Counted from the first letter of the stretch, positions 1 through 8,354 are shown. The stretch: 64,000 bases of DNA from Nocardiopsis sp. YSL2 (GCF_030555055.1 NZ_JAMOAO010000001.1:682001-746000), one strand, 5' to 3'. Numbers and translations are program-made. The notes: generated by a model from the letters alone, not told the origin.

Positions 1-82
1 CCAGCACTCGTACGGCCGCGTCGAGCAGCCGGGCGCGGGTGGCCCTGCTGCGTTCCTGCTGTGGTTCGCGACCGGCGTCCAC
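1..82 (-). CDS. TetR-family regulator, N-terminal fragment at window edge
   Basis: Only the first 27 codons are in the window; the rest lies to the left. Read from a GTG at 82, the peptide contains ERSRATRARLLDAAVRVL, the usual opening helix of a TetR-family DNA-binding domain. A purine-rich GGGAAGGGG lies about 10 nt upstream of the GTG. It begins 25 bp after the stop of the acyl-CoA dehydrogenase on the same strand, so it is probably the last gene of the Atu-like operon. By position it is the candidate regulator for the palindrome at 6916-6933 (inference). It would correspond to AtuR in Pseudomonas, also a TetR protein. Start moderately certain, family well supported. Confidence 0.7.
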   Translation of the reverse strand, partial: MDAGREPQQERSRATRARLLDAAVRVL

Positions 83-107
83 GTCGGCGCCCCTTCCCGT
101 CCTCGCC

Positions 108-1280
108 TCAGTACGACTTGGGCAGGCCGAGGGACTGCTGGGCCACGTAGTTGAGCACCATCTCCCGGCTGACCGGGGCGATGCGCGCCAGGCGCGCGGC
201 GGCGATCGCCGCGCCGAGCCCGTACTCACTGGCCAGGCCGTTGCCCCCGAGGGTCTGGACGGCCTGGTCGACCGAGCGCACGCACGCCTCGGCCGCGGCG
301 TACTTGGCCATGTTGGCCGCCTCGCCCGCCCCCGCGTCGTCGCCGGAATCGTAGCGGAGAGCCGCGTGCTGGGTCATCAACCGGGCCTGCTCCAGTTCGA
401 TCTTCACCTGGGCGAGGGGGTGGGCCAGGCCCTGGTGGGCGCCGATGGGCGTGTCGCGCCACACCCTGCGGTCCTTGGCGTAGGCCACCGCGAGGTCCAG
501 GGCGTGGCGGGCCGAGCCGGTGGCCAGGGAGGCGGCCATGATGCGTTCGGGGTTGAGTCCGGCGAAGAGCTGGAGCAGTCCCGCGTCGGGATCGCCGACC
601 AGGGCGTCGCCCGGAAGGCGGACGTCGTCCAGGAACAGCTGGAACTGGTGGTCGGGGCTGACCAGGTCCATCTCGATGGGCCGGGCCTCGAAACCGGGGG
701 TGCCGGTGGGGACGGTGAACAGCGCCGCGCTGAGCCGGCCGGTGGACTCGTCCTGGACGCGGCCCACGACCAGGACGGCGTCGGCGACGTCCACACCGGA
801 GATGAAGGTCTTGCGCCCGTTGAGCACCCACCCGTCGCCGTCCCGTCGGGCCGTGGTGGTGATGTTGTGGGCGTTGGATCCGGCGTCGGCCTCGGTGATG
901 GCGAAGGCCATGATGGTCTCACCGGTGGCCAGGCCGGGCAGCCAGCGCCCGCGCTGGTCGTCGGTGCCGAACCGGGACAGCACGGTGCCGCAGATGGCCG
1001 GTGAGACGACCATCATCAGGGTGGGGCACCCGGCGGCGCTGAGCTCCTCCAGGACGGCGGCCAGGTCGCCGATGCCGCCGCCTCCGCCGCCGTACTCCTC
1101 GGGGAGGTTCACGCCCAGGTAGCCCAGGGCGCCCGCCGCCCGCCACAGGTCGGTGAGGTAGGCGCCCTCCCGGGCCCTGGCTCTGTAGTAGTCGGAGCCG
1201 TACTCGGCGGCCAGGGCGGCGACGGCCGAGCGCAGCTCGACGCGTTCGGCCGGTTCGTTGAAGGTCATGGCAGCGGTCAC
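108..1280 (-). CDS. Acyl-CoA dehydrogenase (citronellyl/isovaleryl-CoA type)
   Basis: A 390-residue FAD-dependent acyl-CoA dehydrogenase, introducing the alpha-beta double bond into an acyl-CoA. FAD/substrate loop signatures are visible: AFAITEADAGSNAHN (about 125-139) and WVLNGRKTFISG (151-162). The usual C-terminal catalytic glutamate (YEGTS in medium-chain enzymes) is replaced by APVS, but a glutamate at E245 (LNPERIM) sits where isovaleryl-CoA dehydrogenase has its base, so a branched or bulky substrate is likely. GTG start overlaps the carboxylase alpha stop by 4 bp (GTGA), indicating translational coupling; an internal ATG at 1268 is the alternative. In the Atu pathway this position is taken by citronellyl-CoA dehydrogenase AtuD; the actual substrate is inferred. 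Confidence 0.9.
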   Translation of the reverse strand: MTAAMTFNEPAERVELRSAVAALAAEYGSDYYRARAREGAYLTDLWRAAGALGYLGVNLPEEYGGGGGGIGDLAAVLEELSAAGCPTLMMVVSPAICGTVLSRFGTDDQRGRWLPGLATGETIMAFAITEADAGSNAHNITTTARRDGDGWVLNGRKTFISGVDVADAVLVVGRVQDESTGRLSAALFTVPTGTPGFEARPIEMDLVSPDHQFQLFLDDVRLPGDALVGDPDAGLLQLFAGLNPERIMAASLATGSARHALDLAVAYAKDRRVWRDTPIGAHQGLAHPLAQVKIELEQARLMTQHAALRYDSGDDAGAGEAANMAKYAAAEACVRSVDQAVQTLGGNGLASEYGLGAAIAAARLARIAPVSREMVLNYVAQQSLGLPKSY

Positions 1281-3430
1281 GGGGTCGGCCCTTCGTGGTC
1301 GAGGACGGCGTGGTCGAGGACGGCGAGGAGCGCTCCGGCGGGCACTCTCTGCCCCGGCGCGACCGGGAGCTCCCGGACGGCGCCGGCCGCGGGCGCGGTG
1401 ACGCGGTGCTCCATCTTCATGGCCTCCAGGCGCAGGAGCGTCTGGCCCTCGCGCACCTTCTCCCCCACGGACACGTCCACGGCCGTGACGGTGCCGGGCA
1501 TGGGCGCGGGCAGGGCTCCGGGGGTGACGGCGGGCTCGGGGACCGGAAGCGGGTCGACGGGGGTCAGGGTGACCGAGCCCAGGGGCGAGTCGACGAACAC
1601 CTCGCCGCCGGCGCGGTGGACGGTGAAGGTGCGGCGCAGGCCGTCGGCCTCCAGCACCACGCGGCCGGGGGCGGCCGCGAGCACGCGCACGCCCGGCAGG
1701 TCGGGGACGTAGGACCCGCGCACGCTGCGGTACGCCGAGCTCACGCGGCTCCCGTCGGTCCCACCCCCCGCGCCGGCCCCTGGGCCCGCGTCCGGTGCCC
1801 GCTCAGCCCCGTGTCCGGTGGACGGGGCTCCGCCGCCCGTACCGGCGGCGGTGTACCGGCGCGTGTGCGGCTGGGACGGCAGGTTGCGCCAGCCGGCGGG
1901 CACGCCCGCGGGGACGGTGGCGCCGGTGCGGCTCTCCTCGGCCTCGGCGAGGGTGGCCGCGAGCGCGGCCAGGCTCCGGGTCGCGGGGTCGGCCAGCGGC
2001 TGGGCGAGGGCGGTGAGCCGGTCGCCGGTCAGGTGCCCGGTGTGCAGCCGGGCGGGATCGGTGTGCGCGTCGGCGAACGCGGGGTGGCGCAGGGCCCGCA
2101 CCAGCAGGTCGCGGTTGGTACCCACACCGTGAACGCGGGCGGAGGCCAGCGCGGCGGTCAGACGGCGTACGGCGTCGCGGCGGTCCCGGCCGAGGGCGAC
2201 GACCTTGGCGAGGAGCGGGTCGAAGTCGGTACCGACGGTGTCGCCGGGTTCGACGCCGCTGTCCAGGCGCACTCCGGGCCGGGTGAGCGGGGCGCGACGG
2301 ACGGTGGCGGGCACGTCGAAGGTGTACAGGGTGCCGGTGCGTGGACGCCAGCCGTCGAGGGGGTCCTCGGCGTACAGGCGCGCCTCGACGGCGTGGCCGC
2401 GCGGAGCGGGCGGTCCGCCCGGGGGCAGGGGCTCGCCCTCGGCGATCCGGATCTGCCACTCGACCAGGTCCAGGCCGGTGACGCACTCGGTGACGGGGTG
2501 CTCGACCTGCAGGCGGGTGTTCATCTCCAGGAAGACGGGCGCGCCCAGGGGGTCGGTGCCCTCTCCCACGGGCACGAGGAACTCGGCCGTCCCGGCCCCG
2601 GTGTAGCCGATGGCGCGGGCCAGCCGGCGGGCGGCCTCGTGCAGGCGCGCGCGCACATCCTCGGACAGGCCGGGGGCCGGGGTCTCCTCGATCACCTTCT
2701 GGTGGCGGCGCTGCACGGAGCAGTCGCGCTCGCCCAGGGCCCAGACCGTGCCGTGGGCGTCGGCCAGGACCTGGACCTCGACGTGGCGCCCGCGTTCGAC
2801 GTAGGGCTCGCAGAACACGGCGGGGTCGCCGAAGGCCGAGGCGGCCTCGGTGCGGGCGGCGGCGGCCTCCGCGGGCAGGTCTGCGAGGTCGCGGACCACG
2901 CGCATACCGCGTCCGCCACCCCCCGAGACCGCCTTGACCAGGACCGGCAGGTGCTCGGTGCGCACGTCGTCGGGGTCCAGTGCGGCGGCGACGGGCACCC
3001 CGGCCGCGCGGGCGACGTCCTTGGCCCGGGTCTTGGCGCCCATCCGCTCGATGGCCTCGGCCGCGGGCCCCACCCACGTCAGTCCGGCCGCGGTGACGGC
3101 GCGGGCGAGATCGGGGCTCTCGGACAGGAACCCGTACCCGGGGTGGACGGCATCGGCGCCGGCCGTGCGGGCCGCCGCGACCAGGGCGTCGGGGTCCAGG
3201 TAGGCGGCGACCGGCCCCCGGCCCGCGGGGACGGGCAGGCGGACGGCGGTGTCGGCCTCGGCCACGTGCGCGGCGGCGGCCTCCTCGGGGGTGTCGGCGT
3301 GGACGGCGACGGTGGCGATGCCCAGGGCGCGGCACGTGCTCAGGATGCGGCGGGCGATCTCCCCGCGGTTGGCGACGAGCAGTGTGGTGACGGGGGCGGT
3401 GGCGGGCACGGGCCCGGGTAGGTCGTTCAC
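1277..3430 (-). CDS. Acyl-CoA carboxylase alpha subunit (biotin carboxylase + BCCP)
   Basis: A 717-residue biotin carboxylase fused to a biotin carboxyl carrier domain. It starts TTLLVANRGEIARRIL, carries the ATP-grasp glycine loop SGGGGRGMRVV and the EMNTRLQVEHPVTE signature, and ends with the biotinylation motif EAMKMEH, lysine about 672. It carboxylates biotin with ATP and bicarbonate; the carboxyltransferase partner encoded just upstream transfers CO2 to an acyl-CoA. GTG start with GAGG 5 nt before it, 7 bp after the beta-subunit stop. The stretch between the BC and BCCP domains is unusually Gly/Ala/Pro-rich (TAAGTGGGAPSTGHG and onward), a long low-complexity linker. Partner gene order points to the geranyl-CoA/methylcrotonyl-CoA carboxylase group (AtuF-like), not acetyl-CoA carboxylase. 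Confidence 0.93.
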   Translation of the reverse strand: MNDLPGPVPATAPVTTLLVANRGEIARRILSTCRALGIATVAVHADTPEEAAAAHVAEADTAVRLPVPAGRGPVAAYLDPDALVAAARTAGADAVHPGYGFLSESPDLARAVTAAGLTWVGPAAEAIERMGAKTRAKDVARAAGVPVAAALDPDDVRTEHLPVLVKAVSGGGGRGMRVVRDLADLPAEAAAARTEAASAFGDPAVFCEPYVERGRHVEVQVLADAHGTVWALGERDCSVQRRHQKVIEETPAPGLSEDVRARLHEAARRLARAIGYTGAGTAEFLVPVGEGTDPLGAPVFLEMNTRLQVEHPVTECVTGLDLVEWQIRIAEGEPLPPGGPPAPRGHAVEARLYAEDPLDGWRPRTGTLYTFDVPATVRRAPLTRPGVRLDSGVEPGDTVGTDFDPLLAKVVALGRDRRDAVRRLTAALASARVHGVGTNRDLLVRALRHPAFADAHTDPARLHTGHLTGDRLTALAQPLADPATRSLAALAATLAEAEESRTGATVPAGVPAGWRNLPSQPHTRRYTAAGTGGGAPSTGHGAERAPDAGPGAGAGGGTDGSRVSSAYRSVRGSYVPDLPGVRVLAAAPGRVVLEADGLRRTFTVHRAGGEVFVDSPLGSVTLTPVDPLPVPEPAVTPGALPAPMPGTVTAVDVSVGEKVREGQTLLRLEAMKMEHRVTAPAAGAVRELPVAPGQRVPAGALLAVLDHAVLDHEGPTP

Positions 3431-3437
3431 TCTGGCC

Positions 3438-5120
3438 TCACATACGGAAGACGCCGAAGCGGTCGGTGCCGGTCACGGGTGCGTTGTGGGCGAAGGACAG
3501 GCACAGGCCCAGGACGGTGCGGGTGTCGCGGGGGTCGATGACGCCGTCGTCGTAGACCCGGCCGGACAGGAACAGGGGCAGCGACTCGGCCTCGATCTGC
3601 CGTTCGACCATCTCGCGCAGGGCCGCGTCCTGGTCCTCGTCGAAGGGCTCGCCCTTGCGTGCCGCGGACTGGCGGGCGACGATCGACAGGACCTCGGCGA
3701 GCTGGCGCGGCCCCATGACGGCCGAGCGGGCGCTGGGCCAGGCGAACAGGAAGCGGGGGTCGTAGGCACGCCCGCACATGCCGTAGTGGCCGGCGCCGTA
3801 GGAGGCGCCGATGAGCACCGAGAAGTGCGGGACGGTGCTGTTGGAGACGGCGTTGATCATCATCGCGCCGTGCTTGATGATGCCGCCCTGCTCGTACTCG
3901 CGGCCGACCATGTAGCCGGTGGTGTTGTGCAGGAAGACCAGCGGGGTGTCGGCGCGGTTGGCGAGCTGGATGAACTGGGCGGCCTTGTGCGCCTCGGCGC
4001 TGAACAGCACGCCGTGGTCGTTGGCCAGGATGCCCACGGGGTAGCCGTGCAGATCGGCCCAGCCGGTGACGAGGCCGCCGCCGTAGGAGGGCTTGAACTC
4101 GTCGAACCGCGAGCCGTCGACGATGCGCGCGATGACCTCGCGCGGGTCGACCGGCACCCGCAGGTCGGGCGGCATCACTCCCAGGAGCTCCTCGGCGGGG
4201 TGGAGGGGTTCGGGCGCGGATCCGGCGGGCCGGAGCGGGTGGTGCCGCGCCGAAGGCGTCTGAGGGTGGTGGGCGACGGCCGCGGGTCTTCGGTGGTTCA
4301 GGCGGGCGACGATCCGGCGCCCGATGCGCAGGGCGTCGTGTTCGTCCTCGGCCAGGTGGTCGGCGAGCCCGGACACCTCGGCGTGCATGCGCGCCCCGCC
4401 CAGGGACTCGTCGTCGCTGTCCTCGCCGGTGGCCGCCCGGACCAGCGGCGGGCCGCCCAGGAACACCTTGGAGCGGTCCCGCACCATGACCACGTGGTCG
4501 CTCATGCCGGGGATGTAGGCGCCCCCGGCGGTGGAGTTGCCGAAGACGAGGGCGATGGTGGGCACCCCGGCGGCGGAGAGCCGGGTCAGGTCGCGGAAGG
4601 TGCGTCCGCCGGGGACGAAGATCTCCTTCTGGGTGGGCAGGTCGGCACCACCGGATTCCACCAGGCTGATGAGCGGCATCCGGTTGGCCCCGGCGATCTC
4701 GGCGGCCCGGGCCGACTTGCGCAGGGTCCACGGGTTGCTGGAGCCGCCGCGCACGGTGGGGTCGTTGGCGATGAGGACGCACTCGACACCGGAGACGACC
4801 CCGACGCCCGTGACGACGCTCGCGCCGACCTGGAAGTCGCTGCCCCAGGCGGCCAGCGGGGACAGTTCGAGGAAGGGGCTGCCCGTGTCCAGGAGCAGTT
4901 CGATCCGTTCCCGCGCCAGGAGGCCGCCGCGGGCACGGTGGCGTTGGACGTAGCGCTCCCCGCCGCCGGCCAGGGCCTTGGCGTGCTCGGTCTCGATCTC
5001 GGCGAGCTGGGCGAGCATGGACTCCCGGGCCTCGGCGTAGGCGGGCGCGGAGGTGTCCAGGCGCGTGGCGAGTACGGGGGCGGGCATCGGCTCTCCGTCG
5101 GGGGTGAAAGGGGCGGTCAC
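3438..5120 (-). CDS. Acyl-CoA carboxylase beta subunit (carboxyltransferase, AtuC/MCC-type)
   Basis: A 560-residue carboxyltransferase. Both crotonase-like halves are present: N-half with GGSSNPWTLRKSARAAEIA, VESGGADLPTQ and GNSTAGGAYIPGMSDH; C-half with GWADLHGYPVGILAND, NTTGYMVGREYEQGGI and the oxyanion stretch GASYGAGHYGMCGRAYDPRF. This pattern is that of methylcrotonyl-/geranyl-CoA carboxylases. GTG start at 5120 overlaps the stop of the AtuA-like gene (GTGA), which decides the start over a methionine 11 codons in. The linker between halves (about residues 272-306) is Pro/His-rich (RRPAAVAHHPQTPSARHH) and about 10 residues longer than in the second paralogue in this window; it may be a decayed copy of the coding repeat seen at 21371. 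Substrate inferred from context. Confidence 0.92.
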   Translation of the reverse strand: MTAPFTPDGEPMPAPVLATRLDTSAPAYAEARESMLAQLAEIETEHAKALAGGGERYVQRHRARGGLLARERIELLLDTGSPFLELSPLAAWGSDFQVGASVVTGVGVVSGVECVLIANDPTVRGGSSNPWTLRKSARAAEIAGANRMPLISLVESGGADLPTQKEIFVPGGRTFRDLTRLSAAGVPTIALVFGNSTAGGAYIPGMSDHVVMVRDRSKVFLGGPPLVRAATGEDSDDESLGGARMHAEVSGLADHLAEDEHDALRIGRRIVARLNHRRPAAVAHHPQTPSARHHPLRPAGSAPEPLHPAEELLGVMPPDLRVPVDPREVIARIVDGSRFDEFKPSYGGGLVTGWADLHGYPVGILANDHGVLFSAEAHKAAQFIQLANRADTPLVFLHNTTGYMVGREYEQGGIIKHGAMMINAVSNSTVPHFSVLIGASYGAGHYGMCGRAYDPRFLFAWPSARSAVMGPRQLAEVLSIVARQSAARKGEPFDEDQDAALREMVERQIEAESLPLFLSGRVYDDGVIDPRDTRTVLGLCLSFAHNAPVTGTDRFGVFRM

Positions 5121-6883
5121 GGCCGTCGCCCCCCGCGTCCGGGGGGCGGAGGTGGCGGCAGCAGGTCCTCGGGGATCAGGACGAGGCGGGCGCGCAGCCA
5201 CTCCCCCAGCCCCTTGGCCTGGGGGTCCGGGCCCTCGCGCCGGGCGCTCCCGGGGGCCAGGAGCCCTTCGATCCAGAAGTTGGCGGCGTACAGGTTCGGC
5301 AGCAGGTGGCGGGTGATCCTGAGGTCGGCGGTCTCGGGCAGGAGGTCGCGCAGGAGGTCGGTGGTCAGCGTGTGGACCAGCCAGGGCCAGGCCCGTTCGT
5401 CGCGCGCCCACACGCCCAGGTTGGCGTCGGCGCCCTTGTCGCCGCTGCGGGCGCCCAGGACCGCGCCCAGGGGAGCCTCGCGCAGGGGCGCCTCTGAGGC
5501 GGGGGGCGGGGGCGGCGGCGGTTCGGGGAGTTCGGTGGCCTCCCGGGTGCGCGCGGGGTGGGGCACGGTGACCTGGTCTCCGTCGGGCAGCACCGCGGTG
5601 TGCTCGACCTCGGCCGCGGGTACCAGCGCGTGGGTGACGGCGACCCCGTCGGGGCGGGCCTCGCGCGGCGGCGCGGTGAGGTGCAGACCCGCGTAGCTCG
5701 CCAGCGCGAGTTCGACCGCGGCGGCGCCGAAGGAGCGGCCGACGGTGGCGGGATCGTGGTCGCGGGCGACCACGCGCAGGCGGGCGGTCGCCGCGTCCTG
5801 GGTGGGTCCGTGCGGGTCCTCCGCGGGCGCGAACTCGAAGCTCAGCTCCCCGGGGCGGCGGTGGTCCAGGGCCGCGCGCAGCTGGGCCTCGGCGAGGTCG
5901 GCCTTGACGCGGGCGTCCAGGCCGGTGATGAGGAACTCGACCTCGTTGCGAAAGCCGGTGAGGCCGGTCAGCCCCACCTTGAGGTCGGGCGGTGGCGCCT
6001 CCCCGAGCGTGCCGCTGAGCCGGACCCGGTCCGGCCCCTCCTGGGTGAGGCGGACGGTGTCCAGGCGCGCGGTGACGTCGGGGCCGGGATAGCGGGGACC
6101 GGCGATCTCGTAGACCAGTTGGGCCGTGACGGTCCCGGTGGTGACCGCGCCGCCGGTGCCGGGGTGCTTGGTGATGACGGAGGTGCCGTCGGCGTGGATC
6201 TCGGCGAGGGGGAAGCCGGGGTGGTCGAGGCGGTGTCCGGCGCCCAGCAGGTCGTCGGCCAGGGCGTAGTTGCCGCCGGTGGCCTGGGCGCCGCACTCGA
6301 TGACGTGCCCGGCGACGGTGGCCCCGGCCAGGGCGTCCAGGTCGGCGTCCGTCCAGCCGAAGTGGGAGATGGCGGGCCCCACCGTCAGGGAGGCGTCGGT
6401 GACGCGTCCGGTGACCACGATGTCGGCGCCGGCGTCGAGGCAGGCCGCGATACCGAAGGCCCCCAGATAGGCGTTGGCGGTCAGGGGCGATCCCAGGTGC
6501 AGCTCCTCCGCGCGGTGCAGGAGGTCGTCGCCGGTGACGCACGCGATGCGGGGATCGAACCCCAGGCCCTCGGCGAGCTCGGTGAGCCGTTCGGCGAGCC
6601 CGCGGGGGTTGAGGCCTCCGGCGTTGGTGACCACTCTGATCCGGCGCTCCATGACGAAGGCGAGGCACTCGCCCATCTGGCGCAGGAAGGTCCGGGCGTA
6701 GCCGCGGGAGGGGTCGGCGAGCTGGTCGCGGCCGAGGATGGCCATGGTCAGTTCGGCCAGGTAGTCGCCGGTGAGGACGTCGACCGGTCCGCCCTGGAGC
6801 ATCTCGCGGACGGCGGCGAGGCGGTCTCCGTAGAAGCCGGAGGCGTTCCCGACCCGCAGCGGGGGCGCTGGTGTCGCAGTCAT
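5117..6883 (-). CDS. AtuA-like protein (DUF1446 plus ferredoxin-fold C-terminal domain)
   Basis: A 588-residue member of the acyclic-terpene-utilisation AtuA family. The N-terminal part starts LRVGNASGFYGDRLAA and has the family signatures TNAGGLNPRGLAE, DAGADIVVTGRVTDASLT and HVIECGAQATGGNYA; the C-terminal about 100 residues (ARSGDKGADANLGVWARD to TRHLLPNLYAANFW) is the small AtuA-like domain. The biochemical role of AtuA is unknown, though in Pseudomonas it is needed for citronellol/geraniol use. It heads the operon. I chose ATG 6883 over an ATG 12 codons upstream because a -35/-10 pair ends 7 nt before 6883 and there is no ribosome binding site: probably a leaderless message. Related clusters elsewhere also serve leucine/isovalerate use, so terpene use is not certain. 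Confidence 0.85.
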   Translation of the reverse strand: MTATPAPPLRVGNASGFYGDRLAAVREMLQGGPVDVLTGDYLAELTMAILGRDQLADPSRGYARTFLRQMGECLAFVMERRIRVVTNAGGLNPRGLAERLTELAEGLGFDPRIACVTGDDLLHRAEELHLGSPLTANAYLGAFGIAACLDAGADIVVTGRVTDASLTVGPAISHFGWTDADLDALAGATVAGHVIECGAQATGGNYALADDLLGAGHRLDHPGFPLAEIHADGTSVITKHPGTGGAVTTGTVTAQLVYEIAGPRYPGPDVTARLDTVRLTQEGPDRVRLSGTLGEAPPPDLKVGLTGLTGFRNEVEFLITGLDARVKADLAEAQLRAALDHRRPGELSFEFAPAEDPHGPTQDAATARLRVVARDHDPATVGRSFGAAAVELALASYAGLHLTAPPREARPDGVAVTHALVPAAEVEHTAVLPDGDQVTVPHPARTREATELPEPPPPPPPASEAPLREAPLGAVLGARSGDKGADANLGVWARDERAWPWLVHTLTTDLLRDLLPETADLRITRHLLPNLYAANFWIEGLLAPGSARREGPDPQAKGLGEWLRARLVLIPEDLLPPPPPPGRGGRRP

Positions 6884-6890
6884 GCTGATG

Positions 6891-6933
6891 AGAGTGACAC
6901 CGGACACACCAAAAAACAAGCATCGGTGATTGT
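6891..6933 (-). promoter_or_regulatory. Promoter and palindromic operator of the Atu-like operon
   Basis: On the minus strand TTGTTT (6914-6919), a 17-nt spacer and CACTCT (6891-6896) form a promoter whose start would fall at or next to ATG 6883. An 18-bp imperfect palindrome, ACAAGCATC/GGTGATTGT (6916-6933, 7 of 9 positions paired), overlaps the -35 box. This is where a TetR repressor would block transcription; the TetR gene at the far end of the operon is the natural candidate. Confidence 0.55.
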
Positions 6934-7015
6934 TTTAGCCTGGGTGGTCACGGTATGGCCGAATGTGGCCACAGAGAGTGGATTGCACCTCTCGGAGGTG
7001 GGGAGAGCGGCACGG

Positions 7016-7021
7016 TAGTTT
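7016..7021 (+). promoter_or_regulatory. -10 box of a leaderless gene
   Basis: TAGTTT followed by 6 nt and then the GTG at 7028. There is no ribosome binding site, and the spacing puts the transcription start on the start codon. The same arrangement recurs before the paralogue at 7766. No clear -35 box. Confidence 0.45.
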
Positions 7022-7027
7022 GGCGCG

Positions 7028-7540
7028 GTGAGTACCTCCAAGGAAGACACCAGCACCCCCGGTGAGGCCCCCGCCTCTTCCTCTTCTCCCGAAGCGACCG
7101 ACACCTCCGCCGCGTCCGACGCGTCGGGAACGATCGACGCCGCCACCCCGGACGCGAGCGGCGCCTTCGTCTCGGGCACGCCGGTCTCGCCCGTGCCCGC
7201 CCTGGGCGGCGTGTTCTCCGCCGAGAGCTTCAGCGGGCTGGGGCTGCTCCTGCTGGGCCCCGTCATCGTGAACTCGCGCCTGTTCACGCTCTTCGCCTGG
7301 TTCGGGCTGACCGACGCCGGGACGGCCACGGCCGAGGAGGTCGCGCTCTTCAACGCCGAGATCACCGTGGCGGGCGGGCTCAGCGCCCTGGCCGTGCTGG
7401 TCGGCGCGCTCTCGCTGTTCCTGGGCAACGCCCGGACCCGGGCCTGGGCCCGGTGGGGCGCCTCGGCGACGGTGCTGGCGGGCACGGTGTTCGTCGCCCT
7501 CGCCGTCATCACCCTCGTGAGCGTCCCCGCCGCCGGTTAG
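7028..7540 (+). CDS. Small membrane protein, paralogue A
   Basis: A 170-residue protein of unknown function. The first about 60 residues are Ser/Thr/Ala/Pro/acidic and look disordered. Then come three hydrophobic segments: FSGLGLLLLGPVIVNSRLF (about 68-87), a helix near AGGLSALAVLVGALSLFL (115-133) and ATVLAGTVFVALAVITLV (147-164). Between the last two is RTRAWARWGAS. The gene 7766-8344 has the same layout (acidic disordered N-terminus, FSLVALFLLILTMLSGRL, then GTRTWARWTAS), so this is a tandem duplication. GTG start has no Shine-Dalgarno but an ideal -10 box 6 nt upstream. Likely a cytoplasmic-membrane protein with its charged tail in the cytosol; nothing suggests an enzyme. Confidence 0.8.
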   Translation: MSTSKEDTSTPGEAPASSSSPEATDTSAASDASGTIDAATPDASGAFVSGTPVSPVPALGGVFSAESFSGLGLLLLGPVIVNSRLFTLFAWFGLTDAGTATAEEVALFNAEITVAGGLSALAVLVGALSLFLGNARTRAWARWGASATVLAGTVFVALAVITLVSVPAAG

Positions 7541-7753
7541 CCGACGGTCCGCCCGGAGCCGCGGGACCGGCCGATGCGGCCGATGCGGCCGGAGGGCACG
7601 GACGCCCCAGGACTCGCAGACGCGCACCTGGCCCGCGCACCGGCCACGGTGCGGGACGATCGCGCGGCCGCCGACCGGGTCACGCGCGGCGAGAACGGAG
7701 CCGTCCTCGGCTGACCAGGCGATTCTTAGGCGGGGTTTACGGGAAGTCGTGGG

Positions 7754-7759
7754 TACGTT
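7754..7759 (+). promoter_or_regulatory. -10 box of a leaderless gene
   Basis: TACGTT, 6 nt, then GTG 7766, the same geometry as at 7016-7021; the two flanks read gGTAgTTTGGCGcGGTGAGTACCTC-like and nearly match, so promoter and gene were duplicated together. Confidence 0.45.
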
Positions 7760-7765
7760 GGCGGC

Positions 7766-8344
7766 GTGAGTACCTCACCAGAAAACAACGGTCCCACTGA
7801 CAACACACCACGGCCCGACGAGGACGCGGAGACCGCCACCGAGCCGAGCACCGCGGCTGACTCGGCCACCACGGAGGAGGTGGCCGTCGAGGAGACGGCC
7901 GTGGAGGGGCCGGGCGCGACCGGAGAGGCCGCGACCGGAACGGAGGAGCCCGCGGCCGCGACCATGCTCGATCCCCGCCCCGGCGGCGCGCTCTCCTCGG
8001 AGACCTTCAGCCTGGTCGCGCTCTTCCTGCTCATCCTGACCATGCTCTCGGGCCGGCTGGTCGAACTCTTCGCCACCGTGGCCTCCATCGGCGACCAGCA
8101 GGTCGCCGTCGCGCAGGTGGCCCAGCTCAACACGCAGATCACCACCAGCGGCGCGATGGCCGCGATCACCGTCCTCTTCGCGGTGCTCTCCCTCGTGCTG
8201 TCCGGCGCGGGAACCCGTACCTGGGCCCGGTGGACGGCGTCGGCGACGCTGATCACGGGTCTGCTGTTCGTCCTCGTCGCGGTCGCGACCTACGTCATGG
8301 TCCCCGCGGGCGTGGAGCAGCCCCCGATGATGCCGATGGGCTGA
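7766..8344 (+). CDS. Small membrane protein, paralogue B
   Basis: A 192-residue paralogue of the protein at 7028. About 70 N-terminal residues are strongly acidic (for example TTEEVAVEETAVEG), followed by a membrane segment FSLVALFLLILTMLSGRL, a second near AMAAITVLFAVLSLVLSG and a third LITGLLFVLVAVATYVMV. The motif GTRTWARWTASAT before the last helix matches NARTRAWARWGASAT in the partner, and both share an NAxIT/NTQITxxG segment ahead of helix 2. The acidic tail is longer than in the partner and the C-terminus ends PPMMPMG. Function unknown. A strong hairpin follows the stop, so the pair ends a transcription unit. Confidence 0.8.
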   Translation: MSTSPENNGPTDNTPRPDEDAETATEPSTAADSATTEEVAVEETAVEGPGATGEAATGTEEPAAATMLDPRPGGALSSETFSLVALFLLILTMLSGRLVELFATVASIGDQQVAVAQVAQLNTQITTSGAMAAITVLFAVLSLVLSGAGTRTWARWTASATLITGLLFVLVAVATYVMVPAGVEQPPMMPMG

Positions 8345-8354
8345 CCCCGACTCC

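Noticed and set aside
1295..3421. 708-codon open frame on the plus strand
   Set aside because: Exact antisense of the biotin carboxylase gene; Gly/Arg/His-rich composition is a by-product of GC-rich codon positions, no ribosome binding site or domain.
3249..5696. 815-codon open frame on the plus strand
   Set aside because: Antisense to two conserved carboxylase/AtuA genes; no protein features.
3438..6923. 1161-codon minus-strand frame covering CT and beyond
   Set aside because: Only the 3' 560 codons are the carboxyltransferase; the rest is an out-of-frame reading of the AtuA-like gene. The GTGA overlap at 5120 fixes the real start.
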